DNA from: Thermoplasmata archaeon
Lineage (GTDB): Archaea > Thermoplasmatota > Thermoplasmata > RBG-16-68-12 > SOIM01
Length of the DNA: 42,978 nucleotides
NCBI GenBank assembly: GCA_023140195.1
Contig: JAGLME010000045.1
Location: forward strand, 1 to 42,978
Reading direction: 5' to 3'
Shown here piece after piece: positions 33,517 through 42,581 of the stretch. Position 1 is the stretch's first letter. Each line of letters begins with the position of its first letter. The translations under genes were made by a program, and so were the position numbers. The notes beneath the pieces were generated by a model. The model was not told the origin of the DNA and did not search any database. It saw nothing but the letters and a program-made list of their open reading frames with translations.

Positions 33517-34068
33517 CTATGCCCCCCTTCGCTTCTGAGTTATGTATATTCCATCCTGAAACACACGTGGGTCATATCCTTTGATCATCGTCACCTGCTC
33601 TATGTTCGCTGCTGTCTGGCCGACACTCTGAATGTCCGAGCCCGTAAGAATTACCTCGTCTCCATTGATGTCAATCTCGGTATCTCCGAGTATCCTGGCT
33701 ATCCTGGGATTCCTCTCACCCAGGAAATTCTCAACCACGAACTCTCCCTGCTCCTTTCTGACGCTGGTCTTAATCGGAAAGTGTGCATACACAATCTTCA
33801 TCTTGTACTCGAACCCTTCAGTCACGCCCGTGATCATGTTCCTTATGTGGGATATGGTGGTCCCCATGAGGGCCATGTCCTCTTTGGAGGGATAGTCACA
33901 TGTGACCAGCACCCTCCCCTTCTCCACTAAGATGTGGATCCTCGGATGACGGAACTCCCTTTTGAGCTCAACCTCTCCTCCGGTGACCAGAATCTCATCT
34001 CCTCTGAGCTCCACCTTCACCCCGTCTAGGATTTCCGTCTCTTTCTCGAGTTTCTTGGCTACCGGCAT
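33517..34068 (-). CDS. rpl6: Ribosomal protein uL6
   Basis: 183 residues of archaeal L6 type: two repeated alpha/beta halves, MITGVTEGFEYKMKIVYAHFPI in the middle and VEQVTMIKGYD-like end (IEQVTMIKGYDPRVFQDGIYI). L6 lies at the base of the GTPase-associated stalk. Nine bases after S8 and four before L32e. Confidence 0.97.
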   Translation of the reverse strand: MPVAKKLEKETEILDGVKVELRGDEILVTGGEVELKREFRHPRIHILVEKGRVLVTCDYPSKEDMALMGTTISHIRNMITGVTEGFEYKMKIVYAHFPIKTSVRKEQGEFVVENFLGERNPRIARILGDTEIDINGDEVILTGSDIQSVGQTAANIEQVTMIKGYDPRVFQDGIYITQKRRGA

Positions 34069-34077
34069 TCAACTACC

Positions 34078-34467
34078 TCAATAAACGTAAGCTAGGAGCC
34101 TTCCACCGACCCCCATCTCCTTTGCTTTTGAATGGGAGATCACACCTTGTGTCGTGGTGAGTATCAGTACTCCGAAATCCTGGGCTGGAAGATACCTAGA
34201 CTCGTACTTCTCCAGTTCTGTCATCTTGACGGCCATTCGGGGCCTTATGACACCGCAACTGTTGATGTTTCCCCTTAGAAGGACCTTGAATATGCCTGCC
34301 CTGCCGTCCTCCACGTACTCGAACTGCGTTATGTAGTCGTTCTCCTGCAGAACCCTCAACACTCGTCCTATCAGTTTGGAGGAGGGTTTCACTATGCACT
34401 CGCCCTTACCGGTCCGCTCGGCATTGATTATGATCGACATTGCGTCGTTCAGGGGGTCGTGTCTCAT
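34078..34467 (-). CDS. rps8: Ribosomal protein uS8
   Basis: 129 residues with [19 protein letters not shown] at the start and the C-terminal [26 protein letters not shown] conserved in archaea. It binds the central domain of 16S rRNA. A GGAGG lies close upstream of the ATG, 11 bases after the S14 stop. Confidence 0.97.
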   Translation of the reverse strand: MRHDPLNDAMSIIINAERTGKGECIVKPSSKLIGRVLRVLQENDYITQFEYVEDGRAGIFKVLLRGNINSCGVIRPRMAVKMTELEKYESRYLPAQDFGVLILTTTQGVISHSKAKEMGVGGRLLAYVY

Positions 34468-34478
34468 TCATTTCCTCC

Positions 34479-34625
34479 TCATGAGTATTTCTTGAATCCT
34501 ATGTCAATCGCGATTTCGCGGAAGCACTGCCGGCACAGGTGCATTCGGTACCTTCGAATGATGCCTCTCTTCCTGCCGCATCTGGCACAGCCTTCCTGCC
34601 TGCCAAACTTCTTTCTTGGCTTCAT
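34479..34625 (-). CDS. rps14: Ribosomal protein uS14, zinc-binding type
   Basis: This short gene encodes 48 residues beginning [12 protein letters not shown]. It contains the zinc ligands CARC (13-16) and CRQC (31-34), with [13 protein letters not shown] between and the C-terminal [11 protein letters not shown], an exact match to the archaeal S14/S29e pattern. The ATG overlaps the L5 stop (ATGA at 34622-34625), so it is translationally coupled. S14 helps to assemble the small-subunit head. Confidence 0.97.
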   Translation of the reverse strand: MKPRKKFGRQEGCARCGRKRGIIRRYRMHLCRQCFREIAIDIGFKKYS

Positions 34626-35131
34626 TCAACTATCTCCAGCTCATACTCGGTTCTGATGAATTCCATGCTCTCATCTCTATTGACCCTGTGGCTCGGGGTG
34701 ATCCTGGAACGGTTCCTGCGCCTTTTTCTGACTCTGGTTCCCGCCCTGTCCACGGTCACCGAGATGTCCATTCCGAAGATCCCTATGTCCGGGTCATACC
34801 TCAGGTCCTTGAAGTCAGTGTAATCTGGTATCCCGAAAGAGAAATTGCCTTCGTAATCGAAATTGTAGCTCGCGATCTTGTTGGTCTTCACCCAGAACGC
34901 CCTCTTCAAGAACTCATTGGCGTCCTCGCCCCTCAGCGTGACCTTGCAGCCAATGGGCATACCTTCCCTGGTGCCGAGATCTTTGTTCGTCTTCTTGGAG
35001 ATGGTCTGGATCGACTTGTGGTTCGTCAGGATGTGAAGGACCTTCTGGGCCTTGACAAGCTTCTCTCCAGCTTCGCCTACCCCGATGTTGATGACCACTT
35101 TCCTCACTCTCAGTTTCCTCATCTTGTTCAA
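34622..35131 (-). CDS. rpl5: Ribosomal protein uL5
   Basis: 169 residues with [22 protein letters not shown] and [15 protein letters not shown] typical of archaeal L5. It contacts 5S rRNA and the P-site tRNA. It begins eight bases after S4e and its stop overlaps the S14 start. Confidence 0.97.
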   Translation of the reverse strand: MNKMRKLRVRKVVINIGVGEAGEKLVKAQKVLHILTNHKSIQTISKKTNKDLGTREGMPIGCKVTLRGEDANEFLKRAFWVKTNKIASYNFDYEGNFSFGIPDYTDFKDLRYDPDIGIFGMDISVTVDRAGTRVRKRRRNRSRITPSHRVNRDESMEFIRTEYELEIVE

Positions 35132-35139
35132 TCGACCAC

Positions 35140-35850
35140 CTATACTGCTGGGACCTCTGGTAATTTGATTTCGGGACTCTTCTTGCCCACGATGAACACA
35201 TTGTCCTTGACCGTCGCGAAGCCTTCCTGGAACGTTACCACGTTCTCCTTCGGGTTACGGGTCGGTGTGTAGTCATCGACATGTACAAGTCTTCCTGCGT
35301 GCTTTCCGGCTATTAGCACAGCCGAATTGCCTTTAGCGAGAGGATAATGTCCGAGGATCTTCTGCTCGGGCAGAGATATCTTCAGGGTATCGCCGGTCTT
35401 GTACGCATTCTTCTTGAGTAGTATGTTCTTTCCATCGTGAAGGTTAAGCTGGATGAGGCCTCCTTTGACCGTTGTCTTGTTCTCGATCCTCACCATCTTC
35501 CACTTCGCGTCCTTGTCGGTGAGCCTGACCGGAGTGAAGTGTCCTCGGGAGTCCAGCAAGAACCGGTAATGCTCCTTCATGTCCGGAATGGAGATAACGT
35601 CCATGAGGCCAACTGGGTGCTTGTGATTGGTAACCGGTCTTCCGTCCACCCAGATGTTCCTGGAACCTATGATCCTTTTTGCTTCTCTCCCTGTGTCACA
35701 GTGGTGGAGCAAATCCCTCATTATCACTGCCAAAGGCATGGCCAGATTATGGGGATGCGGTCCCGGAGAGGGTCTGACTACCCACACGTTCGTCTTTCTC
35801 GGCAATGGCCAGGACCGTGGCGCTGCCAACCGTTTGAGATGCTTCTTCAT
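35140..35850 (-). CDS. rps4e: Ribosomal protein eS4
   Basis: 236 residues starting MKKHLKRLAAPRSWPLPRK, followed by the S4-like RNA-binding segment (NIWVDGRPVTNHKHPVGLMD) and a KOW-like C-terminal part (GNSAVLIAGKHAGRLVHV). S4e is present only in archaea and eukaryotes. It overlaps the end of L24 by four bases. Confidence 0.97.
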   Translation of the reverse strand: MKKHLKRLAAPRSWPLPRKTNVWVVRPSPGPHPHNLAMPLAVIMRDLLHHCDTGREAKRIIGSRNIWVDGRPVTNHKHPVGLMDVISIPDMKEHYRFLLDSRGHFTPVRLTDKDAKWKMVRIENKTTVKGGLIQLNLHDGKNILLKKNAYKTGDTLKISLPEQKILGHYPLAKGNSAVLIAGKHAGRLVHVDDYTPTRNPKENVVTFQEGFATVKDNVFIVGKKSPEIKLPEVPAV

Positions 35851-36293
35851 TCTTCTTCCTCTGCTTCATCTTCGATTTCTTTCTCCGACTCCTTGTCTTC
35901 GGTTTCGTCTTCGATCTCTTCTTCGGGCTCTTCCTCGATAGTCCTTCCGAATTTCATCAACCTTCTTCTGTCAGACATGTCGGGTTTAATGATCATGATA
36001 TTTGACGCGTGTATCATCCGAGCAGATTGGCTCTCGTCCGCCTTCGCCTGGGTCACACCTTCTATGGTGATCGTGAGGTTCTTGAGGTTCACATTCTCGA
36101 CCTTCCCTTCCTCTCCCTTGTGCTCTCCCCGCATGATTCTTACTTGATCGCCCTTTCTTATCGTCAGGGATCTCTTCTTCCCCGCCTCGAGGTACTTAGG
36201 CGCTAGATGCCCTCTCACCATCTTCTTCCTCTGGTGAAGCGGGGCCTCTATCTGCCTCTTTCTTTGTTTCCTGGGTTTGCTGGATGGTCTCAT
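35847..36293 (-). CDS. rpl24: Ribosomal protein uL24 with an acidic tail
   Basis: 148 residues from the ATG at 36293 (MRPSSKPRKQRKRQIEAPLH). The frame is open 15 codons further, but that would overlap L14, and the chosen start is five bases after the L14 stop. The KOW motif is seen in IRKGDQVRIMRGEHKGEEG. The last 35 residues are almost all Glu and Asp (EEEPEEEIEDETEDKESEKE), longer than in typical archaeal L24. Confidence 0.94.
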   Translation of the reverse strand: MRPSSKPRKQRKRQIEAPLHQRKKMVRGHLAPKYLEAGKKRSLTIRKGDQVRIMRGEHKGEEGKVENVNLKNLTITIEGVTQAKADESQSARMIHASNIMIIKPDMSDRRRLMKFGRTIEEEPEEEIEDETEDKESEKEIEDEAEEEE

Positions 36294-36298
36294 GTGAC

Positions 36299-36697
36299 TC
36301 ACACTATCATTGAAGCCGTTGCAGCGATCCTGGGCCATCTCTCTGCTGCCTCACGTGCCACCGGACCCTTTATGTCGCTGCCTTTCGTCTCGCCTTTCTC
36401 CGTCGTAATGACGACCGCGTTGTCCTCGAACTGCACCATGGTCCCGTCCGACCTTCGGAACGGCCTTCTCTGTCTCACGATTACCGCGGTGAACAGTTGC
36501 TTACGCATCTCTGGCGTGCCGCTCTTGACCGAGACTATGAGCAGGTCCGCTATCCCGGCTGCGGGATACCTTCTCTTGACTCCGTGGTACTTGGGCACTT
36601 CCACGACCTGAACCACTTTGGCTCCGGTATTGTCCACGCAAGCTAGGTACGCTCCTTTGGGGATGCCTCTTGTCTGTCTTCCGGGAAGTCCTTTCAT
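36299..36697 (-). CDS. rpl14: Ribosomal protein uL14
   Basis: 132 residues; [17 protein letters not shown] at the start, [21 protein letters not shown] and a C-terminal [20 protein letters not shown] match archaeal L14. It forms intersubunit bridges. Nine bases after S17. Confidence 0.97.
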   Translation of the reverse strand: MKGLPGRQTRGIPKGAYLACVDNTGAKVVQVVEVPKYHGVKRRYPAAGIADLLIVSVKSGTPEMRKQLFTAVIVRQRRPFRRSDGTMVQFEDNAVVITTEKGETKGSDIKGPVAREAAERWPRIAATASMIV

Positions 36698-36706
36698 CTG
36701 ATCTCC

Positions 36707-37048
36707 TCATTTCCTTTCGATTACGACGTACGAGACCGTCTTCGCAAGTGGTCTGCACTCTATGAGCGTGACCTCGTCTCCCACCTTTGCCGATATACAG
36801 GGCGGGTTGTGGGCGGCTTGCCGGCTAGTCCTCTTCTCGTACCTCTCGTACTTGGGCACATACATGGATCTCTTTCGGGTGACGACAACCGTGTCCGTCA
36901 TCTTATCAGAGACAACGACACCATCGATCATCTGTCCCCTGACCGAGAGGCTGCCGTGGAACGGACACTTTGGGTCCTCGCAACTGTCCTTGGGAGGGGT
37001 CACATCAATCCCGATGTCCCTGGCTTCTGGCTTCTTCTTTGCTGGCAT
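36707..37048 (-). CDS. rps17: Ribosomal protein uS17
   Basis: 113 residues of the archaeal form: [18 protein letters not shown] at the N-terminus, [20 protein letters not shown] in the OB fold, and [20 protein letters not shown] near the end. A primary 16S rRNA binder. Two bases after the Rpp29 stop. Confidence 0.97.
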   Translation of the reverse strand: MPAKKKPEARDIGIDVTPPKDSCEDPKCPFHGSLSVRGQMIDGVVVSDKMTDTVVVTRKRSMYVPKYERYEKRTSRQAAHNPPCISAKVGDEVTLIECRPLAKTVSYVVIERK

Positions 37049-37050
37049 GT

Positions 37051-37317
37051 CTATCTACCTGCCTTCTTTATCCTATCCTGCGGCCTGAACATCAGCTTCG
37101 CCCCGTTGACCTCAACTTCCTCGGGCAGGGAGAATTTGAACCTGGTGCCCTTCTTGGGTATCACCTTCTCCGAGCTGTCCACTTCCATGACCAGCGTGTT
37201 CTGCGTCTCATCAACTATCAGCCCCTTCATCCCCACATAGCCGCTGTGGGTGGAACTGACGACCTCCGCGGGGAGCCCGATGAGCTCGTGCTTGTAGATG
37301 TTCTTCTTGGATATCAT
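37051..37317 (-). CDS. rnp1: Ribonuclease P protein component 1 (Rpp29)
   Basis: 88 residues from the ATG at 37317 ([15 protein letters not shown]). The frame is open to a TTG at 37338 inside the aIF1 gene, but the ATG follows the aIF1 stop and has GATGATC upstream, so it is preferred. The Sm-like core has [19 protein letters not shown], the archaeal Rpp29/POP4 pattern. It is a protein subunit of RNase P, which matures tRNA 5' ends. Its position between aIF1 and S17 is conserved in euryarchaea. Confidence 0.93.
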   Translation of the reverse strand: MISKKNIYKHELIGLPAEVVSSTHSGYVGMKGLIVDETQNTLVMEVDSSEKVIPKKGTRFKFSLPEEVEVNGAKLMFRPQDRIKKAGR

Positions 37318-37324
37318 TTGTCGA

Positions 37325-37624
37325 TCATCTCGTTTCAACGTTGAACCCCATCTTTTGCAGGGCCTTCTGAACCTTCTTTCTGTGTTCTCCTTGCAGTTCT
37401 ATCCTTCCGTCCTTCACTGTGCCGCCTGCAGCGCACTTGGTCTTCAGCTTCCTGGCAAGCTCATCCATGTTGATGTCGCTCTCGTCTATTCCCTCGACTA
37501 TCGTCATGACCTTGCCGTACCTTCTCTTGTCGCTGTATATCTTGATTCGCTGCTGCTCTCGTGCAATCTCTTCACACATGCACAGCTCTTCAGGCAGCCC
37601 ACATGTCGAACATATCGCAACCAT
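37325..37624 (-). CDS. Translation initiation factor aIF1 (SUI1 family)
   Basis: 99 residues starting [19 protein letters not shown], with the archaeal CxxC...CxC zinc ligands, then the SUI1 core ([35 protein letters not shown]). It helps to select the start codon on the small subunit. The ATG at 37624 is six bases after GGAGG at 37631-37635; a GTG one codon earlier is less likely. Confidence 0.95.
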   Translation of the reverse strand: MVAICSTCGLPEELCMCEEIAREQQRIKIYSDKRRYGKVMTIVEGIDESDINMDELARKLKTKCAAGGTVKDGRIELQGEHRKKVQKALQKMGFNVETR

Positions 37625-37640
37625 CACTTTCCTCCTTTCC

Positions 37641-37856
37641 TCACTCCTGTCGTTTCATTCTTTCTTCTTCTCTAATGATCGTCAACATTCTGGCGATGTT
37701 CCTTCTTATGGCCTGGATCTTCCCAGGGTTCCTGGGCGCTCCTCCCATGGCTGCGACTCCCCTCTCGTGCATCAGGTCGCCTCGCAGCTCCTTCACCTTT
37801 GACTCTCTTTCCTCGGGGGTCATCGCGCGGATGTCCTTCGTCTTCAAGAGCGCCAA
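37641..37856 (-). CDS. rpl29: Ribosomal protein uL29
   Basis: 71 residues with [24 protein letters not shown] and GRGAP-like [22 protein letters not shown]. The start is a TTG placed directly after the S3 stop codon (TAG-TTG), with no gap. L29 lies at the nascent-chain exit tunnel. Confidence 0.95.
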   Translation of the reverse strand: MALLKTKDIRAMTPEERESKVKELRGDLMHERGVAAMGGAPRNPGKIQAIRRNIARMLTIIREEERMKRQE

Positions 37857-38657
37857 CTATTCCTCCTCCTTCTTCGGTTCCTCTTCCTTGGGTGGAGTCT
37901 CCTTTTTCTCTTCCTTGGGTGGAGTCTCCTTTTTCTCTTCCTTGGATTTTTCCTCTGGCTCTTCGGGCTCAGCTTCCTTATCCTCGGCAACCGGTTCTTC
38001 TTCGGCCCCTTCCTCGCCTTCTGGCACCTCCTCTGAAGGAGCCTCCGCAACTTCCTCCACGCTGGGCGGGAGAATGTCAATCTCATCTGGGAGCTTTGCG
38101 TCGCTCTGCATGATGAGGACCTTGACGCCGATTACGCCGAGTTTCACTTTGGCTATCGAAAACCCTTCTTTCATCCATATGAACTTGGGTTCGCCGCAGT
38201 GCTTGATGTGACCTTGCTTGAACTTCTCTGTCCTGTGTCTCCTACCCGTGAGCTTCCCAGAGATTGTCACCTGACAGCCCCTGGCGCCCGATTCCATTAT
38301 TCTTCGGACGGTGGAGTGGCCGGCCCTTCTGAAGTGCCAACCTCTCTCTAGGGCGCTCGCAAGCTTGTCGGCCATTATCTGTGCGTTCACCGCTGGATTC
38401 TTGACCTCTTCAACCTCTATCTGGGGGTTGTCGAACTCGAACTTGGTGATCATGTCCTGAGTAAGTCCCTTTATTGACTTCCCTCGTCTGCCGATCACGA
38501 TGCCGGGTCGTTCCGCAAGAAGTGTAACCCTTGTACCCAAAGGCGTCCTCTGTATATCCAGACCGCCGAATCCTGCTCTTTCCGTCTTCTTCATCAGATA
38601 CTCCTTGAGAAGGACCCTTCGTATGTTCTCGGTGACAATCTTCCGTTCTCCAGCCAA
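37857..38657 (-). CDS. rps3: Ribosomal protein uS3 with a repeated charged tail
   Basis: 266 residues. Residues 1-200 match archaeal S3 (IVIGRRGKSIKGL KH motif, GWHFRRAGHSTVRRIMESGARG). The last 65 are Glu/Lys/Pro-rich and end in two exact copies of EKKETPPKE. The DNA shows a perfect 27-base tandem duplication here. S3 forms the mRNA entry site. Two bases after L22. Confidence 0.95.
   Translation of the reverse strand: MAGERKIVTENIRRVLLKEYLMKKTERAGFGGLDIQRTPLGTRVTLLAERPGIVIGRRGKSIKGLTQDMITKFEFDNPQIEVEEVKNPAVNAQIMADKLASALERGWHFRRAGHSTVRRIMESGARGCQVTISGKLTGRRHRTEKFKQGHIKHCGEPKFIWMKEGFSIAKVKLGVIGVKVLIMQSDAKLPDEIDILPPSVEEVAEAPSEEVPEGEEGAEEEPVAEDKEAEPEEPEEKSKEEKKETPPKEEKKETPPKEEEPKKEEE
37884..37937. 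repeat. 27-base perfect tandem duplication in rps3
   Basis: The units at 37884-37910 and 37911-37937 are identical. In frame they encode two copies of a nine-residue Lys/Glu/Pro unit, so the duplication keeps the reading frame. Confidence 0.9.
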
Positions 38658-38658
38658 T

Positions 38659-39108
38659 CTATTCCTCCTCTATCACTTCAAGCACGACCTCGACATTCGT
38701 CTTCTCATGGAACCAAGGAGTGCTCCTGCCCTGGGCCCTTGGTCTGTAGAACTTGTCTGGTTGACCCTTGGAGGCGGCGATTGTGTGAATCCTCAGGTTC
38801 TCCGGGTCCAGTCCCGTTGCCTCTGCATTGCCTTGGGCGCTCTCGAGGATCCTGATTATCGCCCCAGCGACTTTCACGGGATATGCCGCGGGACCCATGC
38901 TCTTCTTGTGCCCTATGTACCTGTTCCGTCTCCTGAATGGGACCGCCCTCTTCAGATCCTTCACGTCCTCCAGGTACTCGATGGCATCCTCTATGTGCAT
39001 TCCCCTGATCGCCCTGCAGACCTCCTCGCTCTTCTTGGGCGAAATGGGCAGTTCCTTCCCGTACGCACGGGACATCGTCTTCGGGTCGAATTCCGTCGTG
39101 TAACCCAT
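38659..39108 (-). CDS. rpl22: Ribosomal protein uL22
   Basis: 149 residues of archaeal L22: KELPISPKKSEEVCRAIRGM, VPFRRRNRYIGHKKSMGP, and the loop around RIHTIAASKGQPDKFYRPRAQGR. Its hairpin lines the exit tunnel. Starts 12 bases after S19. Confidence 0.96.
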   Translation of the reverse strand: MGYTTEFDPKTMSRAYGKELPISPKKSEEVCRAIRGMHIEDAIEYLEDVKDLKRAVPFRRRNRYIGHKKSMGPAAYPVKVAGAIIRILESAQGNAEATGLDPENLRIHTIAASKGQPDKFYRPRAQGRSTPWFHEKTNVEVVLEVIEEE

Positions 39109-39120
39109 TCTTCTAACTCC

Positions 39121-39585
39121 TCACTTCAATGGCATGTACTTCGATGATTTCGTCGCGCCAACACCCGGTCCTGAGTGTGAGACTATGCCTCTGGTCAGAG
39201 CGAACTCTCCCAGGTAGTGGCCTATCATCTCGGGTTTTATCGGGACCTGCACGAACTCCTTTCCGTTGTGAACTGCGATCTTCTTGCCCACGAACTCAGG
39301 GAGTATCACTATCTCCCTCCTGTGGGTCCTTATGACGTCTTCCTCGGTCTTCCTCAATCTGTCCAGGAACGCTTGCTGCTCGTCGTTCAGTCCCCGTGTG
39401 TACGAACGCCTCGCCCTGGATGGCAACAGCTCCAATATCTCATCGAAGCTCATGGTGGAAAGCTCTTCCATGGTGAATCCCCGGTATGTGAACTCCTTCT
39501 TTCTCCGGGTCTCGATTACACCCTTCTTCTTCCTCGCCCTCCTTCTCGCCGCCTTGCCAGAGGAACTCGTCTTCTTCTTTGCCAT
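39121..39585 (-). CDS. rps19: Ribosomal protein uS19
   Basis: 154 residues. The basic N-terminus (KAARRRARKKKG) and the FTYRGFTMEELSTMSFDEIL segment are the archaeal extension. The core has RREIVILPEFVGKKIAVHNGK and GHYLGEFALTR. Forms the small-subunit head with S13. Abuts L2 without a gap. Confidence 0.96.
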   Translation of the reverse strand: MAKKKTSSSGKAARRRARKKKGVIETRRKKEFTYRGFTMEELSTMSFDEILELLPSRARRSYTRGLNDEQQAFLDRLRKTEEDVIRTHRREIVILPEFVGKKIAVHNGKEFVQVPIKPEMIGHYLGEFALTRGIVSHSGPGVGATKSSKYMPLK

Positions 39586-40287
39586 CTATCTCCTTCCTTT
39601 CTTCTTTTTCTTCGGTGAAAGCCTCCCGACCTTTCGTCCTGGAGGCGCATTAGCTGAAACTGTGCTCGGCTTCCCAACATGCTGGTGAGCACCACCGCCG
39701 TGGGGGTGGTTCACCGGATTCATGGCCACTCCGCTGACCCTTCGGGCTCTCTTCGCCTTGCTCTGATAAACGTGGAACTTCTTCCCGGCCTTGGCGAATG
39801 GACGCTCCGTCACTCCACCAGCAGAGACAACTCCGATTGAAGCCCTGCACTTGGGATTGAGGTTCTTGTACTTCCCTGATGGGAGCTGGACAACGGTCTC
39901 CCTGCCGTGGCTGACCACGACAGCCGACGATCCAGCAGTGCGGGCGAACTTACCGCCGTCTCCTGGCATGGATTCCACGTTGAATATCAGAGTGCTTTCC
40001 GGAATATCACCAACTGGCAAGGTGTTGCCTCTGTCGATGATCGTCTTGCCGATCGTGACAGTCTGACCTTCCTGCAAGCCTTCTGGGGCTATCATGAGAA
40101 CGGTGCCAGATGGGAATGAGACCTTGGCCAGTGTCGCACTTCTTCCTGGGTTTCTGAGGATCTTTGTCACGTTGCCCTCTTCATCCTCGTAAGGTGGGTA
40201 TGCCACTTTTCCGTGATGCCTGTGGCTGGGTGAACTATATGATCGGGAGCCTTTCCCTCTTCTCCTGGTTCTGATCCTCTTTCCCAC
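39586..40287 (-). CDS. rpl2: Ribosomal protein uL2
   Basis: 233 residues with the conserved VAMNPVNHPHGGGAHQH-type segment near the end, which contains the His implicated in peptidyl-transferase-centre function. The N-terminus RIRTRRRGKGSRSYSSPSHRH is archaeal. Eight bases after L23. Confidence 0.97.
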   Translation of the reverse strand: MGKRIRTRRRGKGSRSYSSPSHRHHGKVAYPPYEDEEGNVTKILRNPGRSATLAKVSFPSGTVLMIAPEGLQEGQTVTIGKTIIDRGNTLPVGDIPESTLIFNVESMPGDGGKFARTAGSSAVVVSHGRETVVQLPSGKYKNLNPKCRASIGVVSAGGVTERPFAKAGKKFHVYQSKAKRARRVSGVAMNPVNHPHGGGAHQHVGKPSTVSANAPPGRKVGRLSPKKKKKGRR

Positions 40288-40295
40288 TTCACCAC

Positions 40296-40580
40296 CTAGA
40301 ATATACCAATCCTCATGCTCAGGTCCTTGGCGTCTTCTCCTTCTGCCAGCTTGATTATGGCGTGCTTGCCCTCCTTGGTGATCCTGGTGTAGACCTTCTC
40401 GACCTTGACCTCGAAGGTCTTCTCGAACGCCTCCTTTATCTGAGGTTTGCTGGCGGTCCTCTTGACTATGAACTCAATCCTGTTCCCGTCCTTGAGATCT
40501 TGTGCTGGCGTTCCGTCTATGGCGTTCATGGATTTCTCTGTGACATAGGGGTGCAACAGTATCTGGTATATGCTTTCCAT
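40296..40580 (-). CDS. rpl23: Ribosomal protein uL23
   Basis: 94 residues: LLHPYVTEKSMNAID, FIVKRTASKPQIKEAFEKTFEVKVEKV are the L23 core; the C-terminus LSMRIGIF is archaeal. L23 at the tunnel exit is the docking site for SRP. One base after L4. Confidence 0.96.
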   Translation of the reverse strand: MESIYQILLHPYVTEKSMNAIDGTPAQDLKDGNRIEFIVKRTASKPQIKEAFEKTFEVKVEKVYTRITKEGKHAIIKLAEGEDAKDLSMRIGIF

Positions 40581-40581
40581 T

Positions 40582-41388
40582 CTACCACTCCTTCAGCTCT
40601 TCAAACGCCTTTGCACTGAATAGCGTCAATCTTCCAGGGTCCCCACCCGGAGCGAGGACCTCTGTGCTCAATTGCTTTGGCGAGATGATATCCACGCCAG
40701 GCAGATTCCTGAATGCCTTGCCTCCCTTGGATGGGTCTGATATCACGAAAAGGAAGCTCTTGGGGGACTTGTATCTCCGTCCTCTCATCTTGCCTCTTCC
40801 GGCCCTGACCTTCCTTCCGTTGCTCGCTCTTTCGACGTCTTCATATACTCCCAGCTTCGTCAGGAAGTCCACCGCTTCCGCGGTCTTCTCCAGGTTCTCG
40901 ACATCGTTCTCGATGACGACTGGAAGTGTCAGTTTCTTCTTGAATCTGTGACCTCTGCCCGCGACGACCTCTGGGTCCTTTATCGCGCTCAAAGCAGAGT
41001 CCTTGGCACTGAGTCTCTCCTTTCGGTTGATCTTCATTGACCAGTCCTTCCACGGGCGGGGTGGATGGGCTCTTCTGCCTCCGACCACTCCGGGTGACTG
41101 GACCGCTGTTCTCCCACCGGTCATTCTTTGGACACGCGCAGAACCTCTGCCTTTTCCCCACGTAGACGCAGCATGCCTCATCCCGGCCCCCTTGCCCGGT
41201 CCATAGCTTTGCCTCCTGTTCGCTCTCGCGGCCAGGACGGCTCTCTTGACAAGGTCCCTTCGGACTTCTCCCAAGAAGACCTGAGGCAGGTCCAGGACGT
41301 CGGAAGCCTTCCCTCTGAGGGAATACAGATTGACCTGGTTTGCCCCCTTCGCCTTTTTCTTCGCTTTCACGGTCTTCTTCTTAGCCAT
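40582..41388 (-). CDS. rpl4: Ribosomal protein uL4
   Basis: 268 residues from the ATG at 41388 (MAKKKTVKAKKKAKGANQ), four bases after the L3 stop. An open extension of 16 codons into L3 is rejected. The tunnel-lining loop contains SYGPGKGAGMRHAA and AHPPRPWKDW. The RAGRGKMRGRRY segment is the conserved L4 motif. Confidence 0.95.
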   Translation of the reverse strand: MAKKKTVKAKKKAKGANQVNLYSLRGKASDVLDLPQVFLGEVRRDLVKRAVLAARANRRQSYGPGKGAGMRHAASTWGKGRGSARVQRMTGGRTAVQSPGVVGGRRAHPPRPWKDWSMKINRKERLSAKDSALSAIKDPEVVAGRGHRFKKKLTLPVVIENDVENLEKTAEAVDFLTKLGVYEDVERASNGRKVRAGRGKMRGRRYKSPKSFLFVISDPSKGGKAFRNLPGVDIISPKQLSTEVLAPGGDPGRLTLFSAKAFEELKEW

Positions 41389-41392
41389 CTGA

Positions 41393-42394
41393 CTACGCAC
41401 CTTGTTTGGATTGGGTCGATAAGTAAGTAAGCTCAACCTCGGCCGGCTCCACGCTCGGAGCGGTTGGACGCGCCGCGTCCCTCATCCTTATGAGTCTCTT
41501 CGCCGGTCCTGGCACCGATCCGTGGAGTATCACATAACCATTCTTGACATTGCCATAGTGAAGGAATCCCCCATTGGGGTTGATCTCTTCTCCGTTGTCT
41601 CCTATCTTGAGCACCCTTTTGTTGTGTTCGGTCCTTTGATGGTATCCTATCTGTCCAGCCATCGGGACCGTGGGTCTTGTATACCCCGGATAGAATGTTC
41701 CGATGGTTCCTGCCAATCTCCTGTGTTTCGAGTTCTTGTGGTCGAGGAGCTTAATACCCCAACGTTTCACAGGTCCGCCGAACCCCTTGCCCTTTGTAAT
41801 GGCGGCCACATCGACGAACTTGCCCGCGGATGTGAAATCGGCTATCTCGATGGTCTTTCCGATGCGCTCCTTCGCGTACTTGATTCTCTCCTTGCTGGTT
41901 CCTCCGCCAATATGGAGCTCCATGATCTCCGGCACTTTCTTCGGGACGCCTGACACAAGGGCCGGCTGGGTGTAGGTAATCAACCTGACCTCGTCGACTT
42001 CTTCGGGATTCAAGCTCTTCCATGCATCCTTGGAACTCTTCTTCGGAAGCGGGAATCTCTTCCGAAGGTTCTCATCCAGCTTCGATGTCCAGATCTCGGA
42101 AAGCGTTTTTCTTCCGTCAGCAGTGTCTTGGTAGAACCTCACTCCTGCAACCTTCATCGGAGGAACTTCTATGATTGTGACAGGTATCTGAACTTCCTGG
42201 CCGGTCGTGGTGCTGGTCTTTCGGTAGTCCACTACGAAAGCGTGCGTCATACCGGCTTTGAATCCTGCAAAACCTTGGATTCTGGGACCGTCATCGGTCT
42301 GAGGCCATGAGTTAAACTTGGGAACCTGAGAGCTCGCTCTCTTCCTTGGCGAAAAGCCCATTGATCCGTGACGAGGGCGGTGCCTCTTTGGCAT
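41393..42394 (-). CDS. rpl3: Ribosomal protein uL3
   Basis: 333 residues of archaeal L3 with MPKRHRPRHGSMGFSPRKR, GIKLLDHKNSKHRRLAGTIG, and MAGQIGYHQRTEHNKRVL. It is the first gene of the superoperon, and its loop reaches the peptidyl-transferase centre. The leader upstream is about 150 bases long. Confidence 0.97.
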   Translation of the reverse strand: MPKRHRPRHGSMGFSPRKRASSQVPKFNSWPQTDDGPRIQGFAGFKAGMTHAFVVDYRKTSTTTGQEVQIPVTIIEVPPMKVAGVRFYQDTADGRKTLSEIWTSKLDENLRKRFPLPKKSSKDAWKSLNPEEVDEVRLITYTQPALVSGVPKKVPEIMELHIGGGTSKERIKYAKERIGKTIEIADFTSAGKFVDVAAITKGKGFGGPVKRWGIKLLDHKNSKHRRLAGTIGTFYPGYTRPTVPMAGQIGYHQRTEHNKRVLKIGDNGEEINPNGGFLHYGNVKNGYVILHGSVPGPAKRLIRMRDAARPTAPSVEPAEVELTYLSTQSKQGA

Positions 42395-42505
42395 GGGATA
42401 CCTCGATAGTTCTCTCTCTTCTCAACGTCTCGAGAGGTTCCTTCGCATTCTGTTGGTCCAACCGTGGCGATTCCTGCGATCCGAAAACGAAGGGACCGCA
42501 TTGTT

Positions 42506-42524
42506 GGGAGGGACACCCTTCCCC
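42506..42524 (-). promoter_or_regulatory. Hairpin in the L3 leader
   Basis: On the minus strand GGGGAAGGG-TGT-CCCTCCC can pair as a G-C-rich stem with a two-base bulge. Its position between the putative promoter and L3 would suit attenuation or ribosomal-protein feedback (inference). Confidence 0.35.
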
Positions 42525-42571
42525 ATATCGTCTGGTCAGATGCGATGCGCTCTGTTCCAATATTCTATACC

Positions 42572-42581
42572 GTATTTAATG
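42572..42581 (-). promoter_or_regulatory. Putative TATA box of the ribosomal superoperon
   Basis: The minus strand reads AACATTAAATACGG. It would start transcription near 42550 and produce a leader of about 155 bases. Confidence 0.35.

Noticed and set aside
42247..42560. Minus-strand frames upstream of L3
   Set aside because: They overlap the conserved L3 N-terminus or the leader, with no recognisable family or start signal.
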